Below are positions 15,816 through 26,400 of a stretch of 36,651 bases of DNA, piece by piece. Source of the DNA: Eubacteriales bacterium (lineage in GTDB: Bacteria > Bacillota > Clostridia > Peptostreptococcales > Acidaminobacteraceae); contig DAOUQP010000007.1 in the NCBI GenBank assembly GCA_030625575.1, positions 1-36,651 of the forward strand. The letters are read 5' to 3'. Under the pieces are notes generated by a model. The model was not told the origin of the DNA and searched no databases. It was given only the letters and a program-made list of their open reading frames with translations. The number at the start of each line of letters is the position of its first letter. Within the stretch, counting starts at the first letter, position 1. The translations under genes and the position numbers were made by a program.

Positions 15816-17467
15816 TGAAAAGATATGTAGGAGCAGCAATTGGAAATTGTGTTCATATAGGCGGTGCTGTGAATTTTTTAAGACTTGCAGAAGAAGAAGG
15901 ACACTCTACAGAATTTTTGGGAGCGGCTGTAAGTATAAAAAACCTAATCGATTATGTACTTAAAAAAAAGCCTGATGTGGTAGGTGTTGGATTTAGATTG
16001 ACACCTGATTCGGTAAAACCTCTGTTGAATGAACTTGAAAAAAATATTTATGAGTGCAAATTGGAGAACATCGAGTGGATCTTTGGAGGAACAAAAGCGG
16101 TTGCTGAAATTGCAAAAGAGTATAAATTTTTTTCTAAGATATTTGATGGTACAGAAGATTCATATGAAGTTATTGGATATTTAAGAGGAAGAAATTTAAA
16201 AAAAGTCATAGGCAATGAATCACAAAGTATTATTGAAAGAATAACATCCAAATATCCTCATCCTGTTCTAAGGCATCATTTTGGATTACCTTCTCTTGAA
16301 GAAACTTATGAAGGAATTAAAAAGATTGCAGAGGCAAAAGTTTTAGATGTAATTTCAATAGGACCTGATCAAAATGCTCAAGAAAATTTTTTCGCACCAG
16401 AGAAAATGAATCGTGAATTAGATGGTGCGGGAGGTGTCCCTTTAAGAAAAGTAGAGGATTTTGAAAAGTTATATACAAGTGCTCAAAGTGGGAATCATCC
16501 ACTTTTGAGATGTTATAGTGGAACGTCGGATGTTTTTAAATTTGCCGAGCTTCTTAAAAGCAAAATTAATAATGCGTGGTGTGCTGTACCTCTGAGTTGG
16601 TATAATGTGTTGGATGGAAGAGGTAAAAGAGAAGTTTTCACTTCTATCAGTGAAGGTCAAAGATTGATGAAATGGCATGCAGAAAGAGACATTCCAGTCG
16701 AAGTCAATGAAGCGCATCAGTGGAGTCTTAGAGATGCTCATGATACGATTGGTGTAACCATGGCTTATTTAGCGGCTTATAATGCAAAAAAAATGGGGGT
16801 GAAAACCTACATTGCTCAATACATGTTCAACGTGCCAGCTGGTATGCATCCTAAAATGGATTTAGCAAAGATGCTTGCGAAGGTTGAATTGATTGAAACG
16901 TTAGAGAATAAGAATTTTAAAGTTTTTAGGGAAGCAAGAGCAGGACTGGCAAGTTTGAGTACAGATTTAGATGTGGCAAAGGGTCAGTTGGCAGCTTCTA
17001 CATATTTGGCGATGGCTTTAAAACCTCATATCGTACATGTTGTAGGTTTTTGCGAAGCGGACCATGCGGCAAAACCTGAAGATGTGATCGAGAGTTGTAA
17101 AATTGTAAATGGAGTTATAAAATCAACCTTGCATGGAATGGTAGATATGAAACAAGATAAAGATGTACAGAGGAGAAAAAACGAATTAATAAAGGAAGCG
17201 AAATTTTTGCTGAATACTATAAAATCATTATACGTTGAAAGTAAAGATCCGTGGAGTGATCCTGTTGTGATTGCAGATGCAATTAAAAAGGGAATTATAG
17301 ATGCTCCTCATTTAAGAGGGAACAGAAGCGCTAAGGGAATGGTAGAAACAAGAATTATAGATGGGAAATGCATGGCGTATTCTAGTAATCTAGAGAGAGC
17401 GATATCAGAAGAAGAAAGATTGCTGGAATTATTGAATCCTAAAAAAGATGAGAGTCATACTGCATAA
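15815..17467 (+). CDS. Cobalamin-dependent protein, B12-binding domain fused to glutamate-mutase-E-like barrel
   Basis: 550 residues. Residues 1-125 look like a B12-binding Rossmann domain: CVHIGG at 12-17 stands where DxHxxG is expected, keeping His14 (the lower cobalt ligand) but with Cys for Asp; FGGTK follows at 90-94. About 145-445 resembles the TIM barrel of glutamate mutase subunit E: HPLLRCYSGTSD, the VPLSWYNVLDGRG segment, and a conserved-looking helix TMAYLAAYNAKKMGVK. This predicts an adenosylcobalamin radical mutase acting on an amino acid, with both subunits fused S-E. It starts on the stop codon of the dehydrogenase gene (TAATG), so all three proteins likely act in one pathway. 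The reaction is unassigned. Confidence 0.75.
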   Translation: MKRYVGAAIGNCVHIGGAVNFLRLAEEEGHSTEFLGAAVSIKNLIDYVLKKKPDVVGVGFRLTPDSVKPLLNELEKNIYECKLENIEWIFGGTKAVAEIAKEYKFFSKIFDGTEDSYEVIGYLRGRNLKKVIGNESQSIIERITSKYPHPVLRHHFGLPSLEETYEGIKKIAEAKVLDVISIGPDQNAQENFFAPEKMNRELDGAGGVPLRKVEDFEKLYTSAQSGNHPLLRCYSGTSDVFKFAELLKSKINNAWCAVPLSWYNVLDGRGKREVFTSISEGQRLMKWHAERDIPVEVNEAHQWSLRDAHDTIGVTMAYLAAYNAKKMGVKTYIAQYMFNVPAGMHPKMDLAKMLAKVELIETLENKNFKVFREARAGLASLSTDLDVAKGQLAASTYLAMALKPHIVHVVGFCEADHAAKPEDVIESCKIVNGVIKSTLHGMVDMKQDKDVQRRKNELIKEAKFLLNTIKSLYVESKDPWSDPVVIADAIKKGIIDAPHLRGNRSAKGMVETRIIDGKCMAYSSNLERAISEEERLLELLNPKKDESHTA

Positions 17468-17478
17468 AGTGTCACATG

Positions 17479-17510
17479 ATAGAAGCACACCAATTTTGGT
17501 GTGCTTCTAT
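17479..17510. terminator. Bidirectional hairpin between convergent genes
   Basis: Perfect 15-bp inverted repeat, ATAGAAGCACACCAA (17479-17493) and its complement (17496-17510). There is no T run on either side, so termination would rest on stem strength. It shares the core GCACACC/GGTGTGC with the terminator at 13249. Confidence 0.65.
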
Positions 17511-17520
17511 ATGCATGGAT

Positions 17521-18432
17521 TTATTTTTCTTCATTCGTAAATTCAATGGTTCTAATCATTTTATATAAAATATTGTTAACTGGTGTATCTACACCGTATT
17601 TTTTACCAAACTCAATTACTTGTCCGCTGAGCATCTCTACTTCGGTTTTCCTTTTTGCTCTAACATCTTGTAGCATAGATGTGATACCTTCGGGAGCAAG
17701 ATTATTAAGAACTGAAATATATTGATCAATTGCAGATTCGTCTAGATTTATATTCATAGCCTTCGATAATTCGATAACTTCTTTCATTGCGAGCTTGGTT
17801 AATTCGAGAGCGTCGTTACTTCGAGTAAAAACTCCATAAGAGGCATTCAAAATAGAAGAAACCTGATTGAGGCCAACATTCACCATGAATTTCCACCATA
17901 ATTTTTTTGAAATTTCATCGCTGATTTTATATGTAATTCCAGTTTTATTAAAAAGATGTTTAATAAAATCGGTTTTAGTATCTTCTATCCCATTACTGTT
18001 TCCGAAGACAATTTGACCGTTATCTTCAAAATTGATTATATTTTTTTCTCTAACAGCATCAATAGCAATAACATAGGCGTGAACGATGTGATTCATTCCA
18101 TAATGCTTACCAATAATCATTTCACTATCAATTCCGTTCATCAAAGAGACGATAATAGTATCTGCATCTATAAAGTTCTTCATTTGTTCAACGGATTCTT
18201 TCAAATGATGATGTTTTACAGCTAAAAAGATGATATCTGCAGTATAATGAGTATCGCTTGGGAGAATATATTCAAAATCATAGTGCTTGTTGTTTACAAT
18301 AAAACCATCTTTTGAGTAGCGTGATTTTCTTTTTTCATCACATAATACGACTGGTGTAACACCGCCGTCTTTAAGCTGAGCAGCAAAAGACGCTCCTATG
18401 GCACCCATTCCTAGAAACATAACTTTTTCCAT
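17521..18432 (-). CDS. panE: Ketopantoate reductase family (ApbA/PanE) dehydrogenase
   Basis: 303 residues, the family length. N-terminal NADP-binding GMGAIGAS (8-15), ILPSD-type strand, VSLMNGIDSE, catalytic Lys region KKLWWKFMVNVGLNQ, and the C-terminal substrate motif TSMLQDVRAKRKTEVEML. Canonical PanE reduces 2-dehydropantoate to pantoate for CoA synthesis. Many members reduce other 2-oxo acids, so function may instead relate to the convergent opine-type cassette or to 2-hydroxy acids. RBS GGGGGA precedes ATG (18432). It lies downstream of the 87-residue gene on the same strand, separated by a terminator. Confidence 0.78.
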   Translation of the reverse strand: MEKVMFLGMGAIGASFAAQLKDGGVTPVVLCDEKRKSRYSKDGFIVNNKHYDFEYILPSDTHYTADIIFLAVKHHHLKESVEQMKNFIDADTIIVSLMNGIDSEMIIGKHYGMNHIVHAYVIAIDAVREKNIINFEDNGQIVFGNSNGIEDTKTDFIKHLFNKTGITYKISDEISKKLWWKFMVNVGLNQVSSILNASYGVFTRSNDALELTKLAMKEVIELSKAMNINLDESAIDQYISVLNNLAPEGITSMLQDVRAKRKTEVEMLSGQVIEFGKKYGVDTPVNNILYKMIRTIEFTNEEK

Positions 18433-18515
18433 ATCGTAAATCCCCCTATAAATTCTAGTGTTATATATTTAAATTCTATGGGATTAAACGAGAGATAGCA
18501 AGAAATAACTTTTGA

Positions 18516-18547
18516 AATAAAAATCCCACTGATGTTTTTCAGTGGGA
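18516..18547 (-). terminator. Terminator after the 87-residue gene (minus strand)
   Basis: Arms TCCCACTGA / TCAGTGGGA (18539-18547 and 18524-18532) with a 6-nt loop. On the minus strand it is followed by TTTTTATTT. It separates the small gene from the ketopantoate-reductase-family gene. Confidence 0.8.
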
Positions 18548-18559
18548 GAAATTTCATTG

Positions 18560-18823
18560 TTAACAATAGGTTGTTTTTAAATCATAAAGGTGATAGTCGA
18601 CTGGTAAAGAGTCTACAACAATTTTTCCTAACATTGAAGCTACGGTTTTTAGGTTAAGTGGAATACAATCTGAATCATCACAAAGCTCGAAGACAAGATT
18701 ATTAAGTTTTATTTTTTTTGAACTAAGATCACTTGCTGTAATCTTTGTTAAAGTATTCTTATAGTCTCCAGTAATAATGCCGGGTAATACTGTACCGTTT
18801 TCTAATAATAAATAACCTTTCAT
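18560..18823 (-). CDS. Small protein of unknown function (87 aa)
   Basis: 87 residues with a very good RBS (GGAGG), a near-consensus promoter and its own terminator, so it is a real and probably well expressed single gene. The first residues, MKGYLLLENGTVLPG, resemble the N-terminal strand pair of the carbamoyl-phosphate synthase small subunit (which typically starts MKGYLVLEDGTVFEG), but the rest does not follow that protein and there is no glutaminase domain. No signal peptide or membrane segment. Two acidic Cys-containing stretches (ELCDDSDC) and a C-terminal Cys could bind metal, but this is speculative. Function not recognised. Confidence 0.7.
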   Translation of the reverse strand: MKGYLLLENGTVLPGIITGDYKNTLTKITASDLSSKKIKLNNLVFELCDDSDCIPLNLKTVASMLGKIVVDSLPVDYHLYDLKTTYC

Positions 18824-18877
18824 TGTTTTTCCTCCTTTAATATATGTGTAGAAATTATCTTTTGTGTATTTTTATAC

Positions 18878-18906
18878 AGTATAATGCAATGTTATGCATT
18901 TGTCAA
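18878..18906 (-). promoter_or_regulatory. Near-consensus sigma-A promoter for the 87-residue gene
   Basis: On the minus strand, TTGACA (18906-18901), a 17-bp spacer and TATACT (18883-18878), about 55 bp upstream of the start codon. The strongest promoter match in the window. Confidence 0.8.
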
Positions 18907-19048
18907 TAATTTATATTGTTTAATATCGAAAATATTTAATTTTGTAAACAATCAACAAAAGGATTTGGTTATAAGTAAAATCATGTGGGTATTTACGATT
19001 AAGAAGTAATCATACTGTTAGATAATAATGAAAATATTATAAAAAAAG

Positions 19049-19078
19049 TTAACATATAATTACAAATAGGTGTAATAT
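19049..19078 (+). promoter_or_regulatory. Possible promoter for the dehydratase activase
   Basis: TTAACA (19049-19054) and TAATAT (19073-19078) with an 18-bp spacer, 27 bp upstream of the ATG. Moderate match in a very AT-rich region. Confidence 0.45.
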
Positions 19079-19105
19079 ATTCATATAGACAAAAGAGGTG
19101 TTAAA

Positions 19106-22100
19106 ATGAAAAAAATATTTAATGTTGGGTTAGACGTAGGCTCGACAACTATCAAGGTAGTTATATTAGAAGAATGTGAAATCATATATAAATCTTACAT
19201 CAGGCATTATTCTGATGTGAAGAATACAGTTATTGATACTTTTAAAAATATCCATCCAATTATTAAAGATGGCAAGATAAGGATTAACATCACTGGATCT
19301 GGTGGGTTTGATATTGCGAATGTGCTAGGAGTTGATTTTGTTCAGGAAGTTATTGCAAGTGCAGAAGCTGTAGAAAAAATCATTCCAGATACTGATGTTG
19401 CTATAGAACTTGGTGGCGAAGATGCTAAGATAACGTATTTTGGTGAATCTGTTGAGCAAAGGATGAACGGAACCTGTGCTGGAGGAACTGGTGCATTTAT
19501 CGATCAAATGGCTAGTTTGCTAAAAACGGATGCGGCTGGACTTAACGAGATGGCAAAGGGATATAAGCAAATTTATCCTATTGCATCAAGATGTGGTGTT
19601 TTTGCAAAATCTGATATACAACCTCTGATGAACGAAGGAGCAGCCAAGGAGGATATTGCTGTATCGGTTTTACAGTCAATTGTAAATCAGACAATTGGAG
19701 GATTGGCACAAGGGAGACCGATAAGAGGAACAATTGCATTTCTAGGAGGACCATTAACTTTTTTATCTGAACTAAGAAAGCGTTTTATAGAAACGCTTAA
19801 TCTAGATGACGATCATATTCGTTTTCCAGAGAATGCTCAGTATTTTGTTGCGGTTGGAGCGGCGTATAAAGCAAAAGAGACTGAGTTGTTTGAAGTGAGC
19901 GAGATATATATAAAAGTAACCAATATTGGAAAAGTTGTAAATGACGGTTCAGATGTTATGGAGCCTCTATTTGCAAGTGATGATGAATATAGAGAATTTT
20001 TAGCTAGACATGAAAAAGATAAAGTGAAGAGAAATGATTTAGCACATTATCAAGGAAAAGCATTTTTAGGTATAGATTCTGGTTCAACTACTACAAAACT
20101 TGTTTTGATAGATGATAAAGGTCAATTATTGTTTTCATATTATGGAAGTAATTTAGGAAGACCGCTGCATTCTACAATCAATGTGTTAAAAGATATATAT
20201 AGTAAAATTGATGAAAAAGTTGAAATTGTAAATTCTACTGTTACAGGATATGGTGAGCAATTAATCAAAGCTGCTTTAAAGGTGGATATTGGAGAGATAG
20301 AGACCATTACGCATTATAAAGCGGCAGAATTTTTCAGACCTGGTGTTGAGTTCGTTCTTGATATTGGTGGACAGGATATGAAGAGTCTACATATTGATAA
20401 TGGAGCTATTCATTCCATTATGCTTAATGAGGCTTGTTCGTCAGGATGTGGTTCGTTTATAGAGACTTTTGCTGAATCTCTAGATTTGGATATTTTCCAA
20501 TTTACCAATAAAGCTGTAAAATCAAAAAAACCTGTAGATTTAGGTACTAGATGTACAGTGTTTATGAATTCCAAGGTTAAGCAGGCTCAAAAAGAAGGAG
20601 TTGAAGTTGAGGATATCGCTGCAGGCATTTCAATGTCTGTGATTAAGAATGCTCTTTTTAAAGTGATAAGGATGAAAAATGCTGATGATTTAGGAGACGA
20701 GATAGTTGTTCAAGGAGGAACCTTCTACAATGATGCTGTTTTAAGATCTTTTGAAAAATTAGTAGGAAAAGAAGTTATTCGTCCTGACATTGCTGGGATT
20801 ATGGGTGCTTTTGGAGCAGCGCTGATAGCTAAAGAGAGTTATGTGGATGGATATGAATCTACTATATTGGATTCTGAAAACATTGAAAAATTCAGTGTAA
20901 AGCAAGAGTTTAAGCGATGCGGACTTTGCGCTAACAATTGTCCGTTGACTGTAAATAAGTTTTCTGATGGTAGAGAATACATTACTGGAAACCGCTGTGA
21001 GCGTGGAGCGGGAATCATTAATAAGAATAAAGAATTGCCTAATCTATATAAATATAAATATCAAAGAATTTTTGATTATAAACCTCTTGGTAAAGATGAA
21101 GCTTATAGGGGAGAAATAGGATTACCTAGAGTCTTGAATATTTATGAAGATTACCCGTTTTGGCATACTCTGTTTACAAATTTAGGATACCGAGTTGTTT
21201 TGTCTGGTAGGTCATCAAAAAAAATATTTGAAATGGGGATGGAGAGTATTCCGTCGGAATCGATTTGCTATCCGGCAAAACTTGTTCATGGACATATTCA
21301 ACAATTAATTAAGCGTGGAGTAAATAAAATTTTCTATCCTGCAATCGTCTATAATTTCAAGGAAGATTTAAATGCCAGCAATCATTTTAATTGCCCGATT
21401 GTAACTTCCTATTCTGAAACTATCAAGGCGAATGTTGAGGAATTGAAATCTGAATCTATCATTTATTATAATCCTTTTTTACCTATTGATGATAAGAAGA
21501 GATTTGTTCAAAGATTTTATGAAGAGATGGGAAAAGAAGGTTTAAGCAAAAATGAGATAAAAGAGGCTGCAAATAAGGCATATAAGGAACTTTTTAAGTA
21601 TAAAAAAGATGTTAGAAGTGAAGGGGAAAAGGCGCTTGAATATATCGAAGAGCATAATTTAAAAGGTATTGTTTTAGCTGGGAGACCTTATCATATTGAC
21701 CCTGAGATTAATCATGGGATACCAGAGCTTATAGAATCTTTAGGCTTTGCCGTGCTTTCGGAGGATGCCATAAGTCACCTGGAGGTAGTTGAAAGACCTC
21801 TAAGAGTTATAGATCAATGGGTTTATCATTCTAGGCTTTATGCAGCTGCTACCTTTACTGCAAAGCAAGAACGACTTGAAATTGTACAATTGAATTCTTT
21901 TGGTTGTGGTCTAGATGCAGTAACTATAGATCAAGTTAAAGAAATTATGGAAAGATATAATAGACTTCATACTGTACTTAAAATCGATGAGATCAATAAC
22001 CTGGGTGCAGCTAGGATTAGACTGCGTTCTTTAGCGGCTTCTATTAATGAAAGAGAAAAAAATGGAATTAAAGTATATAGAAAATCAGAGCCGGATAAAA

Positions 22101-23389
22101 GAGTGGTTTTTACAAAAGAAATGAAAAAAAACCATACAATTATTGCGCCTCAGATGGCCCCGATTCATTTTGAGTTATTGGAGAAGGCGTTTGAAAAAGA
22201 AGGATATAATTTTGAAATTTTAAAAAGAGTGGATAAAAAAGCTATAGATACCGGTCTCAAATATGTTCATAATGATGTTTGTTATCCAGCGGTTATTACA
22301 GTAGGTCAAATAATGGCGGCAATTGAATCAGGTGAATATGATTTAGATAATACATCGATAATTATCTCGCAGACAGGTGGAGGATGTAGAGCAACAAATT
22401 ATATCGCTTTTATTAGAAAAGCTCTTAAAGATGCAGGATTAAGTAATATACCGGTGATATCTCTAAGTAGTCAGTCTATAGAGAAAAATCCAGGATTTAA
22501 AATCAGCTTAAACCTTTTTAACTCTGCCTTAAAAGCTCTTGTATATGGAGATCTTCTTATGAGAGTTCTGTATAGGGTGAGACCTTATGAAAAAATTGAA
22601 AATTCTGCAAATCAACTTTATAGGAAATGGATAAGTATTTTAAAAGATTCTATTTTATATGATGATAATAAACAGTTTAGAAAAAATATCTCTATGATTG
22701 TAGAGGAATTTGATAAATTTGAAATAATCGAAAATATAATTAAACCAAAGGTTGGAGTTGTCGGTGAGATTTTAGTAAAATACCATCCTGATGCAAATAA
22801 TAATATTGTAGATGTTATTGAAAAAGAAGGTGCGGAAGTCGTTGTTCCGGATTTGATTGATTTTTTCTTATACACTGCATATAATCCGAATTTTAAGCAT
22901 GAGAAACTTTCTGGCACATGGAAAGCTAAGACAATAGGTAATTTTTCTATTGCATATATTGAATCGTACCGAAAAGATATGAAAAAAGCATTGGATAACA
23001 GTAAAAGATTTCATGCACCTAAGAGTATTCAAGAACTGTCTGATAATGCTAAAGAATATATTTCTTTGGGAAATCAAACGGGTGAAGGCTGGTTTTTAAC
23101 AGCAGAGATGATAGAGTTGATTAACGATGGGGTACCTAATATTTTTTGTATTCAGCCTTTTGGATGTTTACCAAATCATGTGGTAGGAAAGGGAATGATT
23201 AAAAAACTTAGAGATGGATTTCCTGAATCGAATATTGTTGCTATTGATTATGACAGTGGTGCAAGTGAAGTAAATCAACTTAATCGTATTAAACTTATGC
23301 TGTCGATGGCATTTAAGAATCTTGAAAAAGATAAGAATAATTTAGACTTTTCATCAAGTCAGATTGTTGAAGAAATAAAAGCATTATAG
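19106..23389 (+). CDS. Giant 2-hydroxyacyl-CoA dehydratase activase (double ASKHA ATPase, DUF2229)
   Basis: 1427 residues. Two BadF/HgdC-type ATPase domains in tandem: [12 protein letters not shown] at 8-19 and [15 protein letters not shown] at 322-336. Each has the Cys pair that in HgdC dimers holds the bridging [4Fe-4S] cluster: C124 and C163, then C444 and C483. A further cluster-like C605-x2-C608-x3-C612 with C631 follows, then a DUF2229-type region (about 655-870: [27 protein letters not shown]) and a long C-terminal dehydratase-component-like part with more Cys. Such proteins use ATP to drive low-potential electron transfer into 2-hydroxyacyl-CoA dehydratases or benzoyl-CoA-reductase relatives. 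No dehydratase subunits are adjacent, so its partner lies elsewhere or within the C-terminal half. RBS AGAGGTG. Confidence 0.85.
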   Translation: MKKIFNVGLDVGSTTIKVVILEECEIIYKSYIRHYSDVKNTVIDTFKNIHPIIKDGKIRINITGSGGFDIANVLGVDFVQEVIASAEAVEKIIPDTDVAIELGGEDAKITYFGESVEQRMNGTCAGGTGAFIDQMASLLKTDAAGLNEMAKGYKQIYPIASRCGVFAKSDIQPLMNEGAAKEDIAVSVLQSIVNQTIGGLAQGRPIRGTIAFLGGPLTFLSELRKRFIETLNLDDDHIRFPENAQYFVAVGAAYKAKETELFEVSEIYIKVTNIGKVVNDGSDVMEPLFASDDEYREFLARHEKDKVKRNDLAHYQGKAFLGIDSGSTTTKLVLIDDKGQLLFSYYGSNLGRPLHSTINVLKDIYSKIDEKVEIVNSTVTGYGEQLIKAALKVDIGEIETITHYKAAEFFRPGVEFVLDIGGQDMKSLHIDNGAIHSIMLNEACSSGCGSFIETFAESLDLDIFQFTNKAVKSKKPVDLGTRCTVFMNSKVKQAQKEGVEVEDIAAGISMSVIKNALFKVIRMKNADDLGDEIVVQGGTFYNDAVLRSFEKLVGKEVIRPDIAGIMGAFGAALIAKESYVDGYESTILDSENIEKFSVKQEFKRCGLCANNCPLTVNKFSDGREYITGNRCERGAGIINKNKELPNLYKYKYQRIFDYKPLGKDEAYRGEIGLPRVLNIYEDYPFWHTLFTNLGYRVVLSGRSSKKIFEMGMESIPSESICYPAKLVHGHIQQLIKRGVNKIFYPAIVYNFKEDLNASNHFNCPIVTSYSETIKANVEELKSESIIYYNPFLPIDDKKRFVQRFYEEMGKEGLSKNEIKEAANKAYKELFKYKKDVRSEGEKALEYIEEHNLKGIVLAGRPYHIDPEINHGIPELIESLGFAVLSEDAISHLEVVERPLRVIDQWVYHSRLYAAATFTAKQERLEIVQLNSFGCGLDAVTIDQVKEIMERYNRLHTVLKIDEINNLGAARIRLRSLAASINEREKNGIKVYRKSEPDKRVVFTKEMKKNHTIIAPQMAPIHFELLEKAFEKEGYNFEILKRVDKKAIDTGLKYVHNDVCYPAVITVGQIMAAIESGEYDLDNTSIIISQTGGGCRATNYIAFIRKALKDAGLSNIPVISLSSQSIEKNPGFKISLNLFNSALKALVYGDLLMRVLYRVRPYEKIENSANQLYRKWISILKDSILYDDNKQFRKNISMIVEEFDKFEIIENIIKPKVGVVGEILVKYHPDANNNIVDVIEKEGAEVVVPDLIDFFLYTAYNPNFKHEKLSGTWKAKTIGNFSIAYIESYRKDMKKALDNSKRFHAPKSIQELSDNAKEYISLGNQTGEGWFLTAEMIELINDGVPNIFCIQPFGCLPNHVVGKGMIKKLRDGFPESNIVAIDYDSGASEVNQLNRIKLMLSMAFKNLEKDKNNLDFSSSQIVEEIKAL

Positions 23390-23419
23390 AAATGGGAGAA
23401 GACGCTCTCGTTTCTTTTT
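23388..23419 (+). terminator. Terminator overlapping the activase stop codon
   Basis: Stem AGAAA...GAGA (23388-23399) / TCTC...TTTCT (23406-23415) with a small internal loop and an AGACGC-type loop, followed by TTTTT. It begins at the stop codon TAG (23387-23389). Confidence 0.65.
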
Positions 23420-23487
23420 GCAAAAAAGAGAAATAAATAAATAATATGTTATAATTAGTTAAAATATTTTATTTGTCGGGTGAGAAT

Positions 23488-26400
23488 ATGCAGAGATTAT
23501 TGAAGAAAATTTATTTGATATTATTGTTGTTGATAATATCTATTGCAATTGTTTTGTTTATTCAATATGGGGAATCAAGAGATTTAATAGAAAATAGAAT
23601 TCAAGTAGTAACTGAAGTGTCGATGAAGACAACGGTCTATGAGATTAATGAGTGGATAAATGATCAATCGAAGGTAATCGATGAAGCTGTTTATTTCATG
23701 ACTTTCGATGAATGGAATGAGAGTGTCGTTTTGGATTACTTCATTGATGAATTACATAGAAACAAGAATTTTAAGTCGATTTATTTTGCAACTCCTGGTA
23801 ATAAAATGATAAATGGAAGTGGTTGGATTCCGCCTGAAGGATTCGATTTAAGAACGAGGATATGGTATCAAAGAGCAATTGAATCAGATGAAACTGTCAT
23901 AACGGACGCTTTTTTAACTGCATCAGGTGATGCTGATATTATTACAATCGCGAAATCTGTTGTGAACCAATCCGGAGAGTTGCTTGGAGTTGTTGGTGGA
24001 GATATTTTGCTGTCTCGAATACAAGAGATAATTGAAGAAAATCATGATGATACATATGGTGTTACATTTTTAATAAACAGCGATGGTCAAATTTTAAATA
24101 CTGATAAGATAAATGTAAGCGAAGATCAGTTCGACGAAATTATTGATGAGTCTAAAAGAAATATTTTTTCTGACCACCCTATAAATCGCTTCACTATTGT
24201 GATGAGTGATATACAAGACGAGATAGGATATTTAGCATTTATGCCTATTGAAAATTCTAATTGGTTTTTAGTAAACTATGCATCTGCAAAGATGATTATT
24301 TTAAATAATAATAGTGTTGTAAAAGAATTCTTGATTGTATTTATCATGTTTCTTATTTCGTTTGCGCTTGTTGTGATTGAAATTAAAAATAATATTACAA
24401 GTCCTTTTTTGGCAATTGAAAATGAAATGAAAAAAATAGATTTTGAAAAAGATCCAACCTATAGAATTTCATGGAATGAAAACTTAGGATTTGAAAAACT
24501 AATTGATAGTGTTAATTACTTGCTCGAAAACATTGAAAATTATATTGAAGTAATTAAGAATGATCAGAAAAAAAAGCAGAATTTAAATGAAGAATTAAAA
24601 AAAATGTTAAAACAAACCAAAACTGCTGAAAAAATATTGGCGAGGCAAAAAATTGATCTTGAGGTTCTCTTTAATAATCCTAACGATGCTGTTGTGCGAA
24701 TAGATAAAAATGATTGTATTATTGATATTAATGAAACTTTTATAAAACTATTTGGTCACACTTTAAGTGAAATATATGGAGAAAAATTAGATGAAATAGT
24801 ATGTAATAAAGATACATTGGAGGATGCTCGTAATATTACTGATATGGTTTCTAGAGGCGAAGCTGTTATACGTGAAGGTTTACGTTATGATAAGAATAAT
24901 AAACCAATTTACGCTTTAATCAGTGGTATTCCTATAATATTTGAAAATAAAGTTGTTGGAGGCTACACAACATATAAAGATATTTCGGATAGAACACGAG
25001 CGGAAAAAGAAGTAACTACTCAGAAAATGATTTTTGAAGCTTTATTTAAAAATTCTACGGATTCTATTTTACGTTTTGATAATAACAACAATATTATTGA
25101 TATTAATGAAAGTTTCACTAAACTCTTTGGTTATGAATTAGATGAAGTTAAAGGGAAAGATGTTGATGAAGTTGTAGCAATGGGTTCAATTATTGATGAA
25201 GCAAGAATTAATTCTGAATATGTCAAGGGAGGGAATTCCTTACATAAAGAGGGATTGAGATTGAATAAAATGGGTGACTTAATTCCGGTTATAATAAAAG
25301 GAGTTCCAATTTTTATTGATGGGAAAGTGAGTGGTGGATATGGGATTTATACAGATATATCTCTACGAAAAAAAGCGGAAAAGGAAGTAATAAAGCAAAG
25401 AATGATTTTAGAGGCGCTTTTTAAGAACTCTTCAGATGCCATAGTAATGTTTGATAAGAGGCATTATATTCTGGATGTTAATGAGAATTTCGAAAAATTA
25501 TTCGGATATTCTTTGAATGAAATCAAGAAAAAGCCTCTTGATAGTGTGTTTTCAACAACTGATAATATTCATGAGACGACACATTTAACAGAGTCCTTAT
25601 TGATGGGAAATAAAATATTTCTAGAAGGAACTCGTTATGCAAAAGGAAATATTGAAAGGGATGTGATGATTCACGGAGTGCCGATTGTTTTAAATGATGA
25701 GGTAATAGGCGGATATGGAATATATACGGATATTTCAGAAAGAAAAAAAGCTGAAAATGAAATAATTCATATGAGTTATCACGATCAATTGACAGGGTTA
25801 TATAATCGTAGATATTTTGAAGAAGAATTCAAAAGACTTGACCATGAAAGAAATTTACCTCTTGCATTGATTATGGCTGATGTAAATGGTTTAAAACTTA
25901 TTAATGATGCTTTTGGACATGCTAATGGAGATGAACTTCTTAAGATTACAGCAGATATCATAATAGATACATGCAGACAGAATGAAATTGTTGCGAGACT
26001 TGGCGGAGATGAATTTGTTATTCTATTGCCGAACACCACATACAAGGATGCAGAAGAGATTGTAAATAGAATAAAAAATAGTTGTAAGAATCAAGAAATT
26101 GAATCTATAGAAATTTCAATATCCTTTGGACTAGATATAAAAAAAGATATGGAAGATACTATAGAGAACTTGTTTAAGCGTGTAGAAGATTTCATGTATA
26201 GTCAAAAGCTTGTTGAAAGTCCAAGTGTTCGTGGAAGGATGTTTGAAACAATAATAAGAACTTTGCATGAAAAAAACAAACGTGAAGAAAGACACTCTTC
26301 ACGAGTTAGTGAGTTGTCCGAAAAAATTGGTAAAGATTATGGACTTAGTGATAGAGAGGTATTTGAACTTAAATCCGCTGGATGGCTTCACGATATTGGA

